Shown in pieces: positions 16,149 through 25,234 of a stretch of DNA of 64,000 bases. The notes under the pieces were generated by a model that saw nothing but the letters and a program-made list of their open reading frames with translations, had not been told where the DNA came from and made no database searches. Origin of the DNA: DASQBT01 sp049578545 (lineage in GTDB: Bacteria > Pseudomonadota > Gammaproteobacteria > Burkholderiales > Thiobacillaceae); the NCBI GenBank assembly GCA_049578545.1, contig JBAUMF010000008.1, positions 56,053-120,052 on the forward strand. Direction: 5' to 3'. Every line of letters starts with the position of its first letter. Position 1 is the stretch's first letter. A program made the position numbers and the translations under genes.

Positions 16149-17282
16149 GTGCCCAAGGCCCAGCCTGCCCTACTTGCGCTTGCCGACGGCTCGGTGTTTC
16201 GCGGTATTTCCATTGGCGCTGACGGGGTTTCGGTCGGCGAGGTGGTGTTCAATACTGCACTAACCGGGTACCAGGAAATTCTTTCCGATCCATCGTATTC
16301 GCGTCAGATTGTCACCCTCACTTACCCGCATATTGGCAATTACGGCATCAACGCTGAGGATGTGGAAGCGGAAACTGTCCACGCTGCAGGTTTGGTGGTG
16401 CGCGATGTACCCAGGCTATATTCCAATTTCCGTGCCACAGGGTCGTTGACTGATTACCTTAAAATTCAGGGCGTGGTGGCGATTGCTGATATCGATACCC
16501 GTCGCCTTACCCGAATTCTGCGGGAAAAGGGCGCTCAGGGCGGTTGCGTCATGGTGGGCGAGGTTGACGAAACAGAGGCATTGGAAAAAGCCCACGCTTT
16601 CCCCGGCCTGACAGGGATGGATTTGGCAAAGGTGGTGACCTGCAGGACGTCCCATTCGTGGGATGAGGGCGAGTGGAAGTTGGGGTTGGGGTATGAACCG
16701 CGGTCGCAGAACCGATATCACGTGGTGGCTTATGACTTTGGCGTCAAACGAAATATCTTGCGCATGCTTGCATCTCGCGCATGCGGGCTGACTATAGTGC
16801 CGGCGAAAACCACGGCGAAGGAAGTGCTCGGTCTGAATCCGGATGGCGTGTTCCTATCCAATGGCCCGGGTGACCCGGAGCCTTGCGATTACGCCATATC
16901 GGCGATTCAGGAAATTGTTGCGGCCAGAGTGCCCACATTTGGCATCTGCCTGGGGCACCAGTTGTTGGCACTGGCATCGGGCGCCAAAACCATCAAGATG
17001 AAATTTGGGCATCATGGAGCAAATCATCCGGTCAAAGACCTTGAATCGGGTCGAGTGGCCATTACCAGCCAGAACCATGGCTTTGCCGTGGACGCCGCAA
17101 CCCTGCCTTCCAATGTCAAGGCCACCCATGTTTCCCTGTTCGATGGCAGTCTGCAAGGTATTGCACGCACCGATACGCCGGCTTTCTCGTTCCAAGGCCA
17201 TCCTGAAGCAAGTCCTGGGCCCCATGATGTGAGTTATTTGTTCGACCGCTTTGTGTCGCTGATGGAACATAAGCACCGTTGA
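16149..17282 (+). CDS. carA: Carbamoyl-phosphate synthase small subunit
   Basis: A 377-residue glutaminase subunit that supplies ammonia to CarB for carbamoyl phosphate, the precursor of arginine and pyrimidines. The N-terminal half shows LADGSVFRGISIGADG and VFNTALTGYQEILSDPSY. The C-terminal class I amidotransferase domain has the catalytic cysteine in FGICLGHQLLALA and the His-Glu pair in SFQGHPEASPGPHD. The start is the GTG at 16149, preceded by GGAG; the ORF extends farther upstream only into non-family sequence. carB follows after one base. Confidence 0.95.
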   Translation: MPKAQPALLALADGSVFRGISIGADGVSVGEVVFNTALTGYQEILSDPSYSRQIVTLTYPHIGNYGINAEDVEAETVHAAGLVVRDVPRLYSNFRATGSLTDYLKIQGVVAIADIDTRRLTRILREKGAQGGCVMVGEVDETEALEKAHAFPGLTGMDLAKVVTCRTSHSWDEGEWKLGLGYEPRSQNRYHVVAYDFGVKRNILRMLASRACGLTIVPAKTTAKEVLGLNPDGVFLSNGPGDPEPCDYAISAIQEIVAARVPTFGICLGHQLLALASGAKTIKMKFGHHGANHPVKDLESGRVAITSQNHGFAVDAATLPSNVKATHVSLFDGSLQGIARTDTPAFSFQGHPEASPGPHDVSYLFDRFVSLMEHKHR

Positions 17283-17283
17283 T

Positions 17284-20200
17284 ATGCCCAAGAGAACGGA
17301 CATACACAGCATTCTTATAATTGGCGCCGGCCCTATCATCATCGGCCAGGCCTGCGAATTTGACTATTCTGGTGCACAGGCTTGCAAGGCCTTGAAGGAA
17401 GAAGGCTACAAGGTCATTCTGGTCAACTCCAATCCCGCCACGATCATGACCGATCCCAACATGGCGGATGTCACCTACATTGAGCCGATCACCTGGCAGG
17501 TGGTGGAAAAAATCATCGAGAAGGAGCGCCCTGATGCGCTGCTCCCTACCATGGGTGGCCAGACTGCTCTCAACTGCGCGCTCGACCTTGCCAAGCATAG
17601 GGTGCTGGAAACATATGGCGTAGAGATGATTGGCGCGACGCGCGAAGCGATTGACAAGGCCGAGGACAGGGAAAAGTTTAAAGCGGCGATGACCAAGATT
17701 GGCCTTGGTTCCGCTCGCTCGGCCATTGCGCACAGCATGGAAGAAGCCTTGCAGGTGCAAGCTGGCATCGGTTTCCCGGTCATTATCCGCCCCAGCTTCA
17801 CCATGGGTGGCAGCGGTGGCGGTATTGCCTACAACAAGCAGGAATTCATCGAGATTTGCGAACGCGGACTGGAGGCATCGCCAACCCGTGAACTCCTGAT
17901 TGAAGAATCACTGATTGGCTGGAAAGAATATGAGATGGAAGTGGTGCGGGACCGCAAGGACAACTGCATCATCGTCTGCTCGATCGAAAACCTGGATCCC
18001 ATGGGTGTTCATACTGGCGATTCGATTACTGTAGCACCGACTCAGACCCTTACGGACAAGGAATACCAGATCATGCGCGACGCGTCTCTGGCTGTGTTAC
18101 GCGAGATTGGCGTGGATACGGGCGGATCAAATGTGCAGTTTTCCATTAATCCAGATGATGGCCGCATGGTCGTGATTGAGATGAACCCGCGAGTATCGCG
18201 TTCCTCTGCGCTGGCTTCCAAGGCTACCGGTTTTCCTATTGCCAAAATTGCCGCGAAACTGGCAGTCGGCTACACGCTTGACGAACTCAAAAACGACATC
18301 ACCGGCGGCGCGACTCCGGCTTCCTTTGAACCCTCGATCGATTACGTGGTGACCAAGATTCCGCGATTTGCGTTCGAGAAGTTTCCTCAGGCAAATGATC
18401 GACTGACGACGCAGATGAAATCTGTGGGCGAAGTGATGGCTATTGGCCGCACCTTTCAGGAGTCGATGCAAAAGGCTTTGCGCGGACTTGAGGTCGGTGT
18501 GGACGGTTTTGACGAAAAAACCGCAAATCAGGATGAAATTGAAGCTGAACTGGGTAATCCGGGACCGGAACGAATATGGTACGTGGCCGATGCATTCCGC
18601 ATCGGCATGAGTTTTGAAGACATTCACCGGCAGAGCGGGATCGATCCTTGGTTCCTGGCTCAAATCCAGGAACTGGTGGAGATCGAAAACGAATTGCGTT
18701 CACGCAGGCTGGCTGAACTGGGCAGGGATGAGCTGTGGCGCTTGAAACGCAGGGGATTTTCCGATCGCAGGCTGGCTCGACTGCTGGGCACTGATCAACA
18801 TTCGGTCCGGGCAAAACGCAATGAGCTGGGGGTCCACGCCGTCTTCAAAAGGGTTGATACCTGTGCCGCGGAGTTTTCCACTCAAACCGCCTATATGTAC
18901 TCGACCTATGAAGAGGAGTGCGAATCCAGGCCAACTGAGCGAAAGAAGATCATGGTGCTGGGCGGCGGTCCAAACCGGATCGGCCAAGGCATTGAATTTG
19001 ATTACTGCTGCGTCCATGCTGCGTTTGCCATGAAGGAAGATGGTTATGAAACCATCATGGTCAACTGCAACCCGGAAACCGTATCCACTGACTACGATAC
19101 GTCGGACCGGCTCTATTTTGAGCCATTGACTCTGGAAGATGTTCTGGAGATCGTGCGGGTGGAAAAGCCCTTCGGTGTGATCGTCCAGTATGGTGGGCAG
19201 ACGCCACTAAAACTGGCGCGTGACCTGGAAAGAAGCGGCGTGCCCATCATCGGCACTTCACCGGACGCAATCGACCGTGCCGAGGACCGTGAACGCTTCC
19301 AGCAGTTGCTCAACGAGTTGAAGCTTAGGCAGCCTCCCAACCGCACTGCACGCAACCCGGAGGAAGCGCTCCGACTGGCCGCGGAAATCGGCTATCCGCT
19401 GGTGGTTCGTCCATCCTATGTGCTGGGCGGACGGGCCATGGAAATTGTGCGTGAAGAGGAGGATCTGCGTCGTTACATGACCGAGGCGGTCAAGGTTTCA
19501 AATGATTCACCCGTTTTGCTCGATCGTTTCCTCAACGACGCGATTGAGGTAGATGTCGATGCCCTGTCCGATGGCAAGGATGTGCTGATCGGCGGCATAA
19601 TGGAACACATCGAACAGGCCGGTGTTCACTCAGGCGATTCGGCCTGCTCTTTGCCTCCTTACAGTTTGTCCAAAGAACTGCAGGATGAACTGCGACACCA
19701 GACTGAGTCCATGGCCAAGGCGCTGGGCGTAGTGGGTCTGATGAACGTTCAGTTCGCCGTCCAGGGTGACACGACTTACGTGCTTGAAGTGAATCCACGC
19801 GCATCGCGCACCGTGCCATTTGTATCCAAGGCGATCGGCGTACCGCTTGCCAAAGTTGCAGCACGGTGCATGGCAGGCCGGAGTTTGCAAAGCCAGGGCG
19901 TGACGAAAGAGATTATTCCCCCTTATTATTCGGTGAAGGAAGCCGTGTTCCCATTCCGTAAATTCCCCGGTGTTGATTCACTGCTGGGTCCGGAAATGAA
20001 ATCCACAGGCGAAGTGATGGGTGTCGGCCGGAGTTTTGGGGAAGCGTTCGTCAAAGCCCAGCTGGCCTCAGGCGAAGTTCTGCCAAAGAGCGGACGGGCA
20101 TTTATCAGTGTTCGCCAGGTCGACCGTCCTGGCGCGATCAGTGTGGCTCGCAGCCTCGTAAATCTGGGTTTTTCCATTCTGGCGACGCGTGGCACCGGAC

Positions 20201-20487
20201 AGGCCATCATTGATGCGGGCATTCCGGTGACCCTCGTTAACAAGGTGGCTGAGGGGCGTCCCCACATTGTGGATATGATCAAGAATGGTGAGGTAAGCTT
20301 GATTGTAAACGTTGTGGATGATAAACGTGCAGTCAAGGATTCATTCTCAATCCGATCCGAAGCGCTCGCGCGGCGAGTAACTTATTTTACGACTCTTGCT
20401 GGAGCCAAAGCTGCCTGCCTCGGTATGCAGCATGGCCAGGAATTGCAGGTCTACGGCCTGCAGGAACTGCACCAAACCTTGCATTGA
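17284..20487 (+). CDS. carB: Carbamoyl-phosphate synthase large subunit
   Basis: A 1067-residue enzyme with two ATP-grasp halves. The first half has IIIGAGPIIIGQACEFDYSG, GFPVIIRPSFTMGGSGGG and IEMNPRVSRSSALASKATG. The second repeats this with MVLGGGPNRIGQGIEFDYCC, GYPLVVRPSYVLGGRAME and LEVNPRASRTVPFVSKA. A C-terminal MGS-like domain (about 940-1067) provides allosteric control. It condenses bicarbonate, ammonia and two ATP. The length is standard. It is in an operon with carA, and greA follows 25 bp later. Confidence 0.97.
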   Translation: MPKRTDIHSILIIGAGPIIIGQACEFDYSGAQACKALKEEGYKVILVNSNPATIMTDPNMADVTYIEPITWQVVEKIIEKERPDALLPTMGGQTALNCALDLAKHRVLETYGVEMIGATREAIDKAEDREKFKAAMTKIGLGSARSAIAHSMEEALQVQAGIGFPVIIRPSFTMGGSGGGIAYNKQEFIEICERGLEASPTRELLIEESLIGWKEYEMEVVRDRKDNCIIVCSIENLDPMGVHTGDSITVAPTQTLTDKEYQIMRDASLAVLREIGVDTGGSNVQFSINPDDGRMVVIEMNPRVSRSSALASKATGFPIAKIAAKLAVGYTLDELKNDITGGATPASFEPSIDYVVTKIPRFAFEKFPQANDRLTTQMKSVGEVMAIGRTFQESMQKALRGLEVGVDGFDEKTANQDEIEAELGNPGPERIWYVADAFRIGMSFEDIHRQSGIDPWFLAQIQELVEIENELRSRRLAELGRDELWRLKRRGFSDRRLARLLGTDQHSVRAKRNELGVHAVFKRVDTCAAEFSTQTAYMYSTYEEECESRPTERKKIMVLGGGPNRIGQGIEFDYCCVHAAFAMKEDGYETIMVNCNPETVSTDYDTSDRLYFEPLTLEDVLEIVRVEKPFGVIVQYGGQTPLKLARDLERSGVPIIGTSPDAIDRAEDRERFQQLLNELKLRQPPNRTARNPEEALRLAAEIGYPLVVRPSYVLGGRAMEIVREEEDLRRYMTEAVKVSNDSPVLLDRFLNDAIEVDVDALSDGKDVLIGGIMEHIEQAGVHSGDSACSLPPYSLSKELQDELRHQTESMAKALGVVGLMNVQFAVQGDTTYVLEVNPRASRTVPFVSKAIGVPLAKVAARCMAGRSLQSQGVTKEIIPPYYSVKEAVFPFRKFPGVDSLLGPEMKSTGEVMGVGRSFGEAFVKAQLASGEVLPKSGRAFISVRQVDRPGAISVARSLVNLGFSILATRGTGQAIIDAGIPVTLVNKVAEGRPHIVDMIKNGEVSLIVNVVDDKRAVKDSFSIRSEALARRVTYFTTLAGAKAACLGMQHGQELQVYGLQELHQTLH

Positions 20488-20512
20488 CTCATTGCACAGG
20501 AGGTAAACCGCA

Positions 20513-20989
20513 ATGAATAAGATTCCCTTGACCGTTAGAGGAGCTGAATCGCTCCGCCATGAGCTTCACCGGCTGAAGACGATAGAGCGGCCCAATGTCA
20601 TTAACGCAATTGCTGAAGCACGTGCGCAGGGTGACTTGTCTGAAAATGCCGAATACGATGCAGCCAAGGAGCAGCAGGGATTCATCGAAGGCCGTATCAA
20701 GGAAATCGAAGGCAAGCTTTCCCACGCACAAATCATCAACCCGGCAGAACTTGATGCAGAAGGTCGGGTTGTATTCGGTGCCACCGTGGAGTTGGAAGAT
20801 ATGGATTCGGGAGATACGGTTACTTACCAGATCGTGGGCGATGATGAAGCCGATATCAAACTTGGAAAAATTTCAGTCTCCTCCCCTATCGCGCGTGCCC
20901 TGATCGGGAAGCATGCGGGCGACATGGCCGATGTGCAGGCCCCCGGTGGAGTGCGCCAGTATGAGGTGCTGGATGTGCGGTACGAATAA
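20513..20989 (+). CDS. greA: Transcription elongation factor GreA
   Basis: A 158-residue factor that rescues backtracked RNA polymerase by stimulating transcript cleavage. The N-terminal coiled coil carries the acidic tip in AQGDLSENAEYDAAKEQQ. The C-terminal FKBP-like domain has VVFGATVELED and ISVSSPIARALIGKHAGD. An AGGAGG site precedes the ATG. It lies 25 bp after carB, and its stop overlaps the ATG of the following DUF4149 gene. Confidence 0.95.
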   Translation: MNKIPLTVRGAESLRHELHRLKTIERPNVINAIAEARAQGDLSENAEYDAAKEQQGFIEGRIKEIEGKLSHAQIINPAELDAEGRVVFGATVELEDMDSGDTVTYQIVGDDEADIKLGKISVSSPIARALIGKHAGDMADVQAPGGVRQYEVLDVRYE

Positions 20990-21450
20990 TGAAGCGCATC
21001 GCAAATGGTCTCGCTTCACTGTTGCTGGTGTTTTGGGTGGGCGGCATGTGGGCGATTGGCTACATCGCTGCGCCCACCCTGTTTTCGAATCTGCCCGATA
21101 ACCATCAACTTGCCGGTAATCTTGCCGGCGCCCTGTTCAAATGGATCGCCTGGGTTGGCATCGCCGCCGGACTTTACCTGTTGGTTTTCCGTCTGGGTCG
21201 GGACGGCTTGCAGGCCTTGAAGCAAAGCTTTTTCTGGATTGTGCTGATAATGTTGCTCCTGACTCTTGGTCAGCATTTCGGGATTCAGCCTATCATGCAG
21301 GCACTCAAGGAGCAGGCTTTGCCAAGAGCGGTCATGGAGAGTGCGTTCAAGAGCCGGTTTGCTGCCTGGCATGGGGTATCCAGCGTTATTTACTTGATGG
21401 AAAGTCTTCTAGGCGCATGGCTGATATGGCGGCAGGGTCTAGCTCGGTAG
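20989..21450 (+). CDS. DUF4149 (TMEM205-like) membrane protein
   Basis: A 153-residue inner-membrane protein with four hydrophobic segments (about 5-27, 47-70, 80-100 and 130-150). The N-terminal WVGGMWAIGYIAAPTLF motif is characteristic of DUF4149. Function unknown. The greA TAA and this ATG overlap (TAATG). Its last 12 bp overlap the end of convergent yhbY. The carB-greA-DUF4149 order is common in betaproteobacteria. Confidence 0.8.
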   Translation: MKRIANGLASLLLVFWVGGMWAIGYIAAPTLFSNLPDNHQLAGNLAGALFKWIAWVGIAAGLYLLVFRLGRDGLQALKQSFFWIVLIMLLLTLGQHFGIQPIMQALKEQALPRAVMESAFKSRFAAWHGVSSVIYLMESLLGAWLIWRQGLAR

Positions 21451-21735
21451 GTTGATGCCCGCCTTTTCAGCCGGCCGATAAATGACAAGAATCTTGCCGA
21501 TCTGCTGCACAGGTGCAGCAGAGAGGGTAGTGCAGACTTCATTAAGCCAGGCTTCTCGGGTGCCCCTCTGGTCCGTCGCCGCCTTGATCTTGATCAGTTC
21601 ATGGACGGACAGGGCCTGGTCGATTTCCTTCAATACCGCTCCGGTTAATCCCTTGTCGCCAATCATGACCACAGGTTGTTTGGGGTGGGCCAATCCTTTC
21701 AGGTACTGGCGCTGGGCTGCGGTAAGTTTAGTCAT
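21439..21735 (-). CDS. yhbY: Ribosome assembly RNA-binding protein YhbY
   Basis: A 98-residue protein with a single CRM domain that binds pre-50S ribosomal RNA. Seen are LTAAQRQYLKGLAHPKQPVV, the GDKGLT loop equivalent to the RNA-binding GxxG, ALSVHELIKIKA and a late IGKILVIYR. The length is typical. It is divergent from rlmE (49 bp), also a 50S maturation factor, a functional pairing found widely in proteobacteria. The 3' end overlaps the DUF4149 gene. Confidence 0.93.
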   Translation of the reverse strand: MTKLTAAQRQYLKGLAHPKQPVVMIGDKGLTGAVLKEIDQALSVHELIKIKAATDQRGTREAWLNEVCTTLSAAPVQQIGKILVIYRPAEKAGINLPS

Positions 21736-21784
21736 GGCGCTTCATTTTCGCGATTATGGCTCAAAGAGCCGCGCATTTTAGCCG

Positions 21785-22405
21785 ATGAAACGTTCTAAGA
21801 CGAGCAAACCGTGGTGGCTGGACCGTCATGTGCATGATCCTTACGTCAAACGGGCTCAGCAGGAGGGCTTTCGTTCTCGTGCGGCGTACAAGTTGCTGGG
21901 ACTGGATGAAAAGGACCACTTTCTGAAGCCAGGCATGATGGTGGTTGATCTGGGGGCTGCGCCTGGGGGATGGTGTCAGGCAGCCGCAAAGAAAGTCGGC
22001 AGCAAGGGCAGGATAATCGGGATCGATCTGCTGGAAGTGGCGCCTGTAGACGGGGTCACGTTAATACAAGGTGATTTTTCCAGTGATGATGGACTTAGAC
22101 AGGTCGAATCTGCGCTCCGGGGACAAAAAGTAGATCTTGTATTAAGCGATATGGCCCCCAACTTCTCAGGGGTGGCGTCAGTGGATCAGGCCAGGCATTA
22201 TGCTCTTGCCGATCTGGCGCTTGAATTTGCCGTGAATTGGCTGAAACCTGAAGGCGCGTTTGTCGTCAAAGTGTTCCAGGGTTCAGGATTTGAGGATTAT
22301 TTGCGCCGGGTGAATGCGTCTTTTCGCCAAGTGGCTGTCCGCAAGCCGGATGCGTCTCGGGATGAAAGCCGAGAAAATTTTTTGGTGGCCAGAAATCTGG
22401 CCTAG
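21785..22405 (+). CDS. rlmE: 23S rRNA (uridine-2'-O-)-methyltransferase RlmE (FtsJ)
   Basis: A 206-residue SAM-dependent enzyme methylating U2552 in the 23S A loop. Visible are FRSRAAYKLLGLDEKD with the first catalytic Lys, the SAM motif VVDLGAAPGGWCQAA, the motif with catalytic Asp in LSDMAPNFSG, and FVVKVFQGSG with the second Lys. The length is standard. It lies 66 bp upstream of ftsH, the conserved rlmE-ftsH order. Confidence 0.95.
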   Translation: MKRSKTSKPWWLDRHVHDPYVKRAQQEGFRSRAAYKLLGLDEKDHFLKPGMMVVDLGAAPGGWCQAAAKKVGSKGRIIGIDLLEVAPVDGVTLIQGDFSSDDGLRQVESALRGQKVDLVLSDMAPNFSGVASVDQARHYALADLALEFAVNWLKPEGAFVVKVFQGSGFEDYLRRVNASFRQVAVRKPDASRDESRENFLVARNLA

Positions 22406-22471
22406 TCAAGTAGACCAAGCGGGCTTAGAATGAGTCTAAATGGGTGACAAGCCCAAGGTTAAGGAGCAAAT

Positions 22472-24364
22472 GTGAACAATTTAGTCAAGAACATCGCCAT
22501 CTGGGTCATCATTGCTGTGGTGCTGATGACGGTGTTCAACCAGTTGGGCATGCATCAGGCCAGCCAGGGTCAGGTGCCCTATTCCCAATTCATGGATGAA
22601 GTGAAGAATGGCGAAATTGCCAAGGTGACCATTGAAGGGAATGTAATCAAGGGCCTGCGCAATGATAGCCGACCTTTTACCAGCTATGCGCCGAACGATC
22701 CCTGGTTGGTGTCGGACTTGTTGAAGAACAATGTCTCGGTAGAAGCCAAGCCCGAAGAACAGCCTTCCATGCTGATGAGTATTTTCATCTCATGGTTTCC
22801 AATGCTTCTGTTGATAGGCGTGTGGGTCTTCTTCATGCGCCAGATGCAGGGGGGAGGACGTGGCGGCGCTTTCTCGTTCGGGAAGAGCCGGGCGCGCATG
22901 CTTGACGAGGCCAATAACCAGGTGACTTTTGCCGATGTGGCTGGTTGCGATGAAGCCAAGGAAGAGGTATCGGAACTGGTTGACTTTCTCAAGGACCCAA
23001 CCAAATTCCAGAAACTGGGCGGCCGAATTCCGCGCGGCGTGCTGATGGTGGGCAGCCCTGGTACGGGCAAAACCCTCCTGGCCAGGGCCATTGCAGGTGA
23101 AGCCAAGGTACCGTTTTTCTCGATTTCCGGTTCCGATTTCGTTGAAATGTTTGTCGGCGTGGGCGCTGCCCGCGTCCGCGACATGTTCGAACAGGCAAAG
23201 AAGTCTGCGCCCTGCATCATCTTCATCGATGAAATTGATGCCGTGGGACGCCAACGTGGTGCAGGACTGGGCGGCGGCAACGACGAACGCGAACAGACCC
23301 TGAACCAGCTGCTGGTGGAAATGGATGGTTTTGAAGGGACGGCTGGTGTGATTGTGATCGCCGCAACCAACCGTCCGGACGTGCTTGATCCGGCGCTGAT
23401 GCGGCCGGGCCGCTTCGATCGTCAGGTTGTGGTGCCCCTGCCGGATATTCGCGGTCGTGAGCAGATACTCATGGTGCACATGCGTAAGGTGCCGATATCC
23501 ACCGACGTCAAGGCAGACATCATTGCACGTGGAACTCCCGGCTTTTCGGGCGCTGATCTAGCCAATCTGGTGAACGAAGCAGCGCTGTTTGCTGCCCGCA
23601 GCAACAAGCGACTTGTTGATATGGAGGATTTCGAACGCGCCAAGGACAAGATCGTCATGGGCGCGGAGCGCCGGTCCCTTGTTATGCCGGAAGAGGAACG
23701 CAAGAACACCGCGTATCATGAATCCGGCCATGCCGTGGTGGCGAAAGTGCTGCCCAAGACCGACCCCGTGCACAAGGTCACCATTATTCCGCGTGGCCGT
23801 GCACTGGGCGTGACCATGCAGTTGCCGACCGAGGACCGTTACAGCATGGACAAGGAACGGATCCTGTCCACAATCGCTGTATTGTTCGGCGGACGAATTG
23901 CGGAAGAATTGTTCATGCATCAGATGACCACGGGCGCCTCGAACGATTTCCAGCGCGCGACAGAACTGGCGCGTCGTATGGTGACCCAGTGGGGCATGTC
24001 GGATAGCCTTGGCACCATGGTGTATGGCGAGGAAGAGGGCGAGGTGTTTCTGGGACGCTCGGTCACGACGCACAAGAGCGTGTCTGAAGCCACCATGCAA
24101 AAAGTCGATCAGGAAATCCGTGGCATCATCGATGAGCAGTATGCACGCGCGCGCAAAATCATCGAAGATAATCGCGACAAGATCGAAGCCATGACCAAGG
24201 CGCTGCTTGAGTGGGAGACCATTGATGCAGAACAAATCAATGACATCATGGCCGGCATTCCTCCGCGGTCGCCGAAGCCTACTGCAACGCCCCCTGCGGC
24301 CCCTGGTGGGGGCGACAAACCGTCCGCGCCTGCGCCCACCACGCAGCCAGCCCAAGAGGCATAA
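22472..24364 (+). CDS. ftsH: ATP-dependent zinc metalloprotease FtsH
   Basis: A 630-residue membrane-anchored AAA+ protease that degrades misfolded membrane proteins and short-lived regulators. There are two membrane segments (about 5-24 and 98-118). Walker A is GSPGTGKT, with Ser in place of the second residue of the usual GPPGTGKT. Further features are Walker B CIIFIDEIDA, the SRH region ATNRPDVLDPALMRPGRFDR and the zinc site HESGH. The C-terminal tail is Pro/Ala/Thr-rich. The start is a GTG with AAGGAG upstream (an out-of-frame ATG overlaps it). A strong terminator follows. Confidence 0.96.
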   Translation: MNNLVKNIAIWVIIAVVLMTVFNQLGMHQASQGQVPYSQFMDEVKNGEIAKVTIEGNVIKGLRNDSRPFTSYAPNDPWLVSDLLKNNVSVEAKPEEQPSMLMSIFISWFPMLLLIGVWVFFMRQMQGGGRGGAFSFGKSRARMLDEANNQVTFADVAGCDEAKEEVSELVDFLKDPTKFQKLGGRIPRGVLMVGSPGTGKTLLARAIAGEAKVPFFSISGSDFVEMFVGVGAARVRDMFEQAKKSAPCIIFIDEIDAVGRQRGAGLGGGNDEREQTLNQLLVEMDGFEGTAGVIVIAATNRPDVLDPALMRPGRFDRQVVVPLPDIRGREQILMVHMRKVPISTDVKADIIARGTPGFSGADLANLVNEAALFAARSNKRLVDMEDFERAKDKIVMGAERRSLVMPEEERKNTAYHESGHAVVAKVLPKTDPVHKVTIIPRGRALGVTMQLPTEDRYSMDKERILSTIAVLFGGRIAEELFMHQMTTGASNDFQRATELARRMVTQWGMSDSLGTMVYGEEEGEVFLGRSVTTHKSVSEATMQKVDQEIRGIIDEQYARARKIIEDNRDKIEAMTKALLEWETIDAEQINDIMAGIPPRSPKPTATPPAAPGGGDKPSAPAPTTQPAQEA

Positions 24365-24400
24365 ACAAGGGTCCTTCGGGGCCCTTGTCACTTTTCTTGC
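24365..24400 (+). terminator. Rho-independent terminator after ftsH
   Basis: ACAAGGGTCC (24365-24374), a TTCG tetraloop and GGGCCCTTGT (24379-24388) form a ten-pair stem, followed by CACTTTTCTTG. The TTG that would lengthen folP lies inside this stem, which argues for the folP ATG at 24403. Confidence 0.8.
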
Positions 24401-24402
24401 AC

Positions 24403-25233
24403 ATGCCAGTTCTTTACGCAGGTAAATACCGTCTTGATTTGTCACGTCCCCTGATCATGGGCGTGATCAATCTCACGCCGGATTCCTTTTCGGATGGCGG
24501 AAAGCTCGCTATCCCCGAGATTGCGATCGATCATGCCCTCAATTTGTATGCTCAGGGCGCCGATATTCTGGATATTGGCGGTGAGTCGACTCGACCTGGT
24601 GCTGCACCTGTTGACGAGGATGAGGAATGGCGCCGGATTTATCCGCTATTGAAGTCATTGGTGGCAGCGGATATTCCGGTATCCGTCGACACCCGAAAAT
24701 CTGGCATCATGAAAGCCGCCATCGAAGCCGGTGCAGCGATGATTAACGATGTTGAGGCACTCCGGACGCCCGGCGCACTGGAAGTTGTCGCCAGTAGGAG
24801 CGCGGCAGTTTGCCTGATGCATATGCAGGGCAATCCACAATCCATGCAGGAGCATCCGGTATATGGCGACGTGGTTAGTGAAGTCAAAATGTTTCTGGCC
24901 AGTCGCATTCAGCAATGCGAGAACGCAGGTCTGGCGCGCGAAAGAATGGTGATTGACCCCGGATTTGGTTTTGGCAAGAGCCTTGAGCACAATCTTGCCT
25001 TGCTGCGGCATCTTGATACATTGCAGGACTTCGGCGTTCCGGTGCTGGTGGGAATGTCGCGCAAGTCCATGCTGGGCGAGCTGACCGGCCGTAAGGTTGA
25101 TCAAAGGGAATTTGCCGGCATCTCTGCCCATCTTCTGGCAGTCGCCAAGGGGGCGTCCATGCTGAGAGTTCATGATGTGGCAGCCATGAAAGATGCACTA
25201 TCTGTCTGGAATGCAGTTGAAGGAGAAAGCTAA
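24403..25233 (+). CDS. folP: Dihydropteroate synthase
   Basis: A 276-residue enzyme joining p-aminobenzoate to hydroxymethyldihydropterin in folate synthesis. Motifs seen are IMGVINLTPDSFSDGG, DILDIGGESTRPGA, PVSVDTRK, IDPGFGFGKSLEHN and LVGMSRKSMLG. The upstream TTG at 24385 lies in the ftsH terminator, so the ATG at 24403 is preferred. glmM starts one base after the stop (TAA-C-TTG), the conserved folP-glmM order. Confidence 0.95.
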   Translation: MPVLYAGKYRLDLSRPLIMGVINLTPDSFSDGGKLAIPEIAIDHALNLYAQGADILDIGGESTRPGAAPVDEDEEWRRIYPLLKSLVAADIPVSVDTRKSGIMKAAIEAGAAMINDVEALRTPGALEVVASRSAAVCLMHMQGNPQSMQEHPVYGDVVSEVKMFLASRIQQCENAGLARERMVIDPGFGFGKSLEHNLALLRHLDTLQDFGVPVLVGMSRKSMLGELTGRKVDQREFAGISAHLLAVAKGASMLRVHDVAAMKDALSVWNAVEGES

Positions 25234-25234
25234 C

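Noticed and set aside
23558..24445. 295-residue minus-strand ORF opposite ftsH
   Set aside because: Antisense to conserved AAA+ and protease motifs; a shadow.
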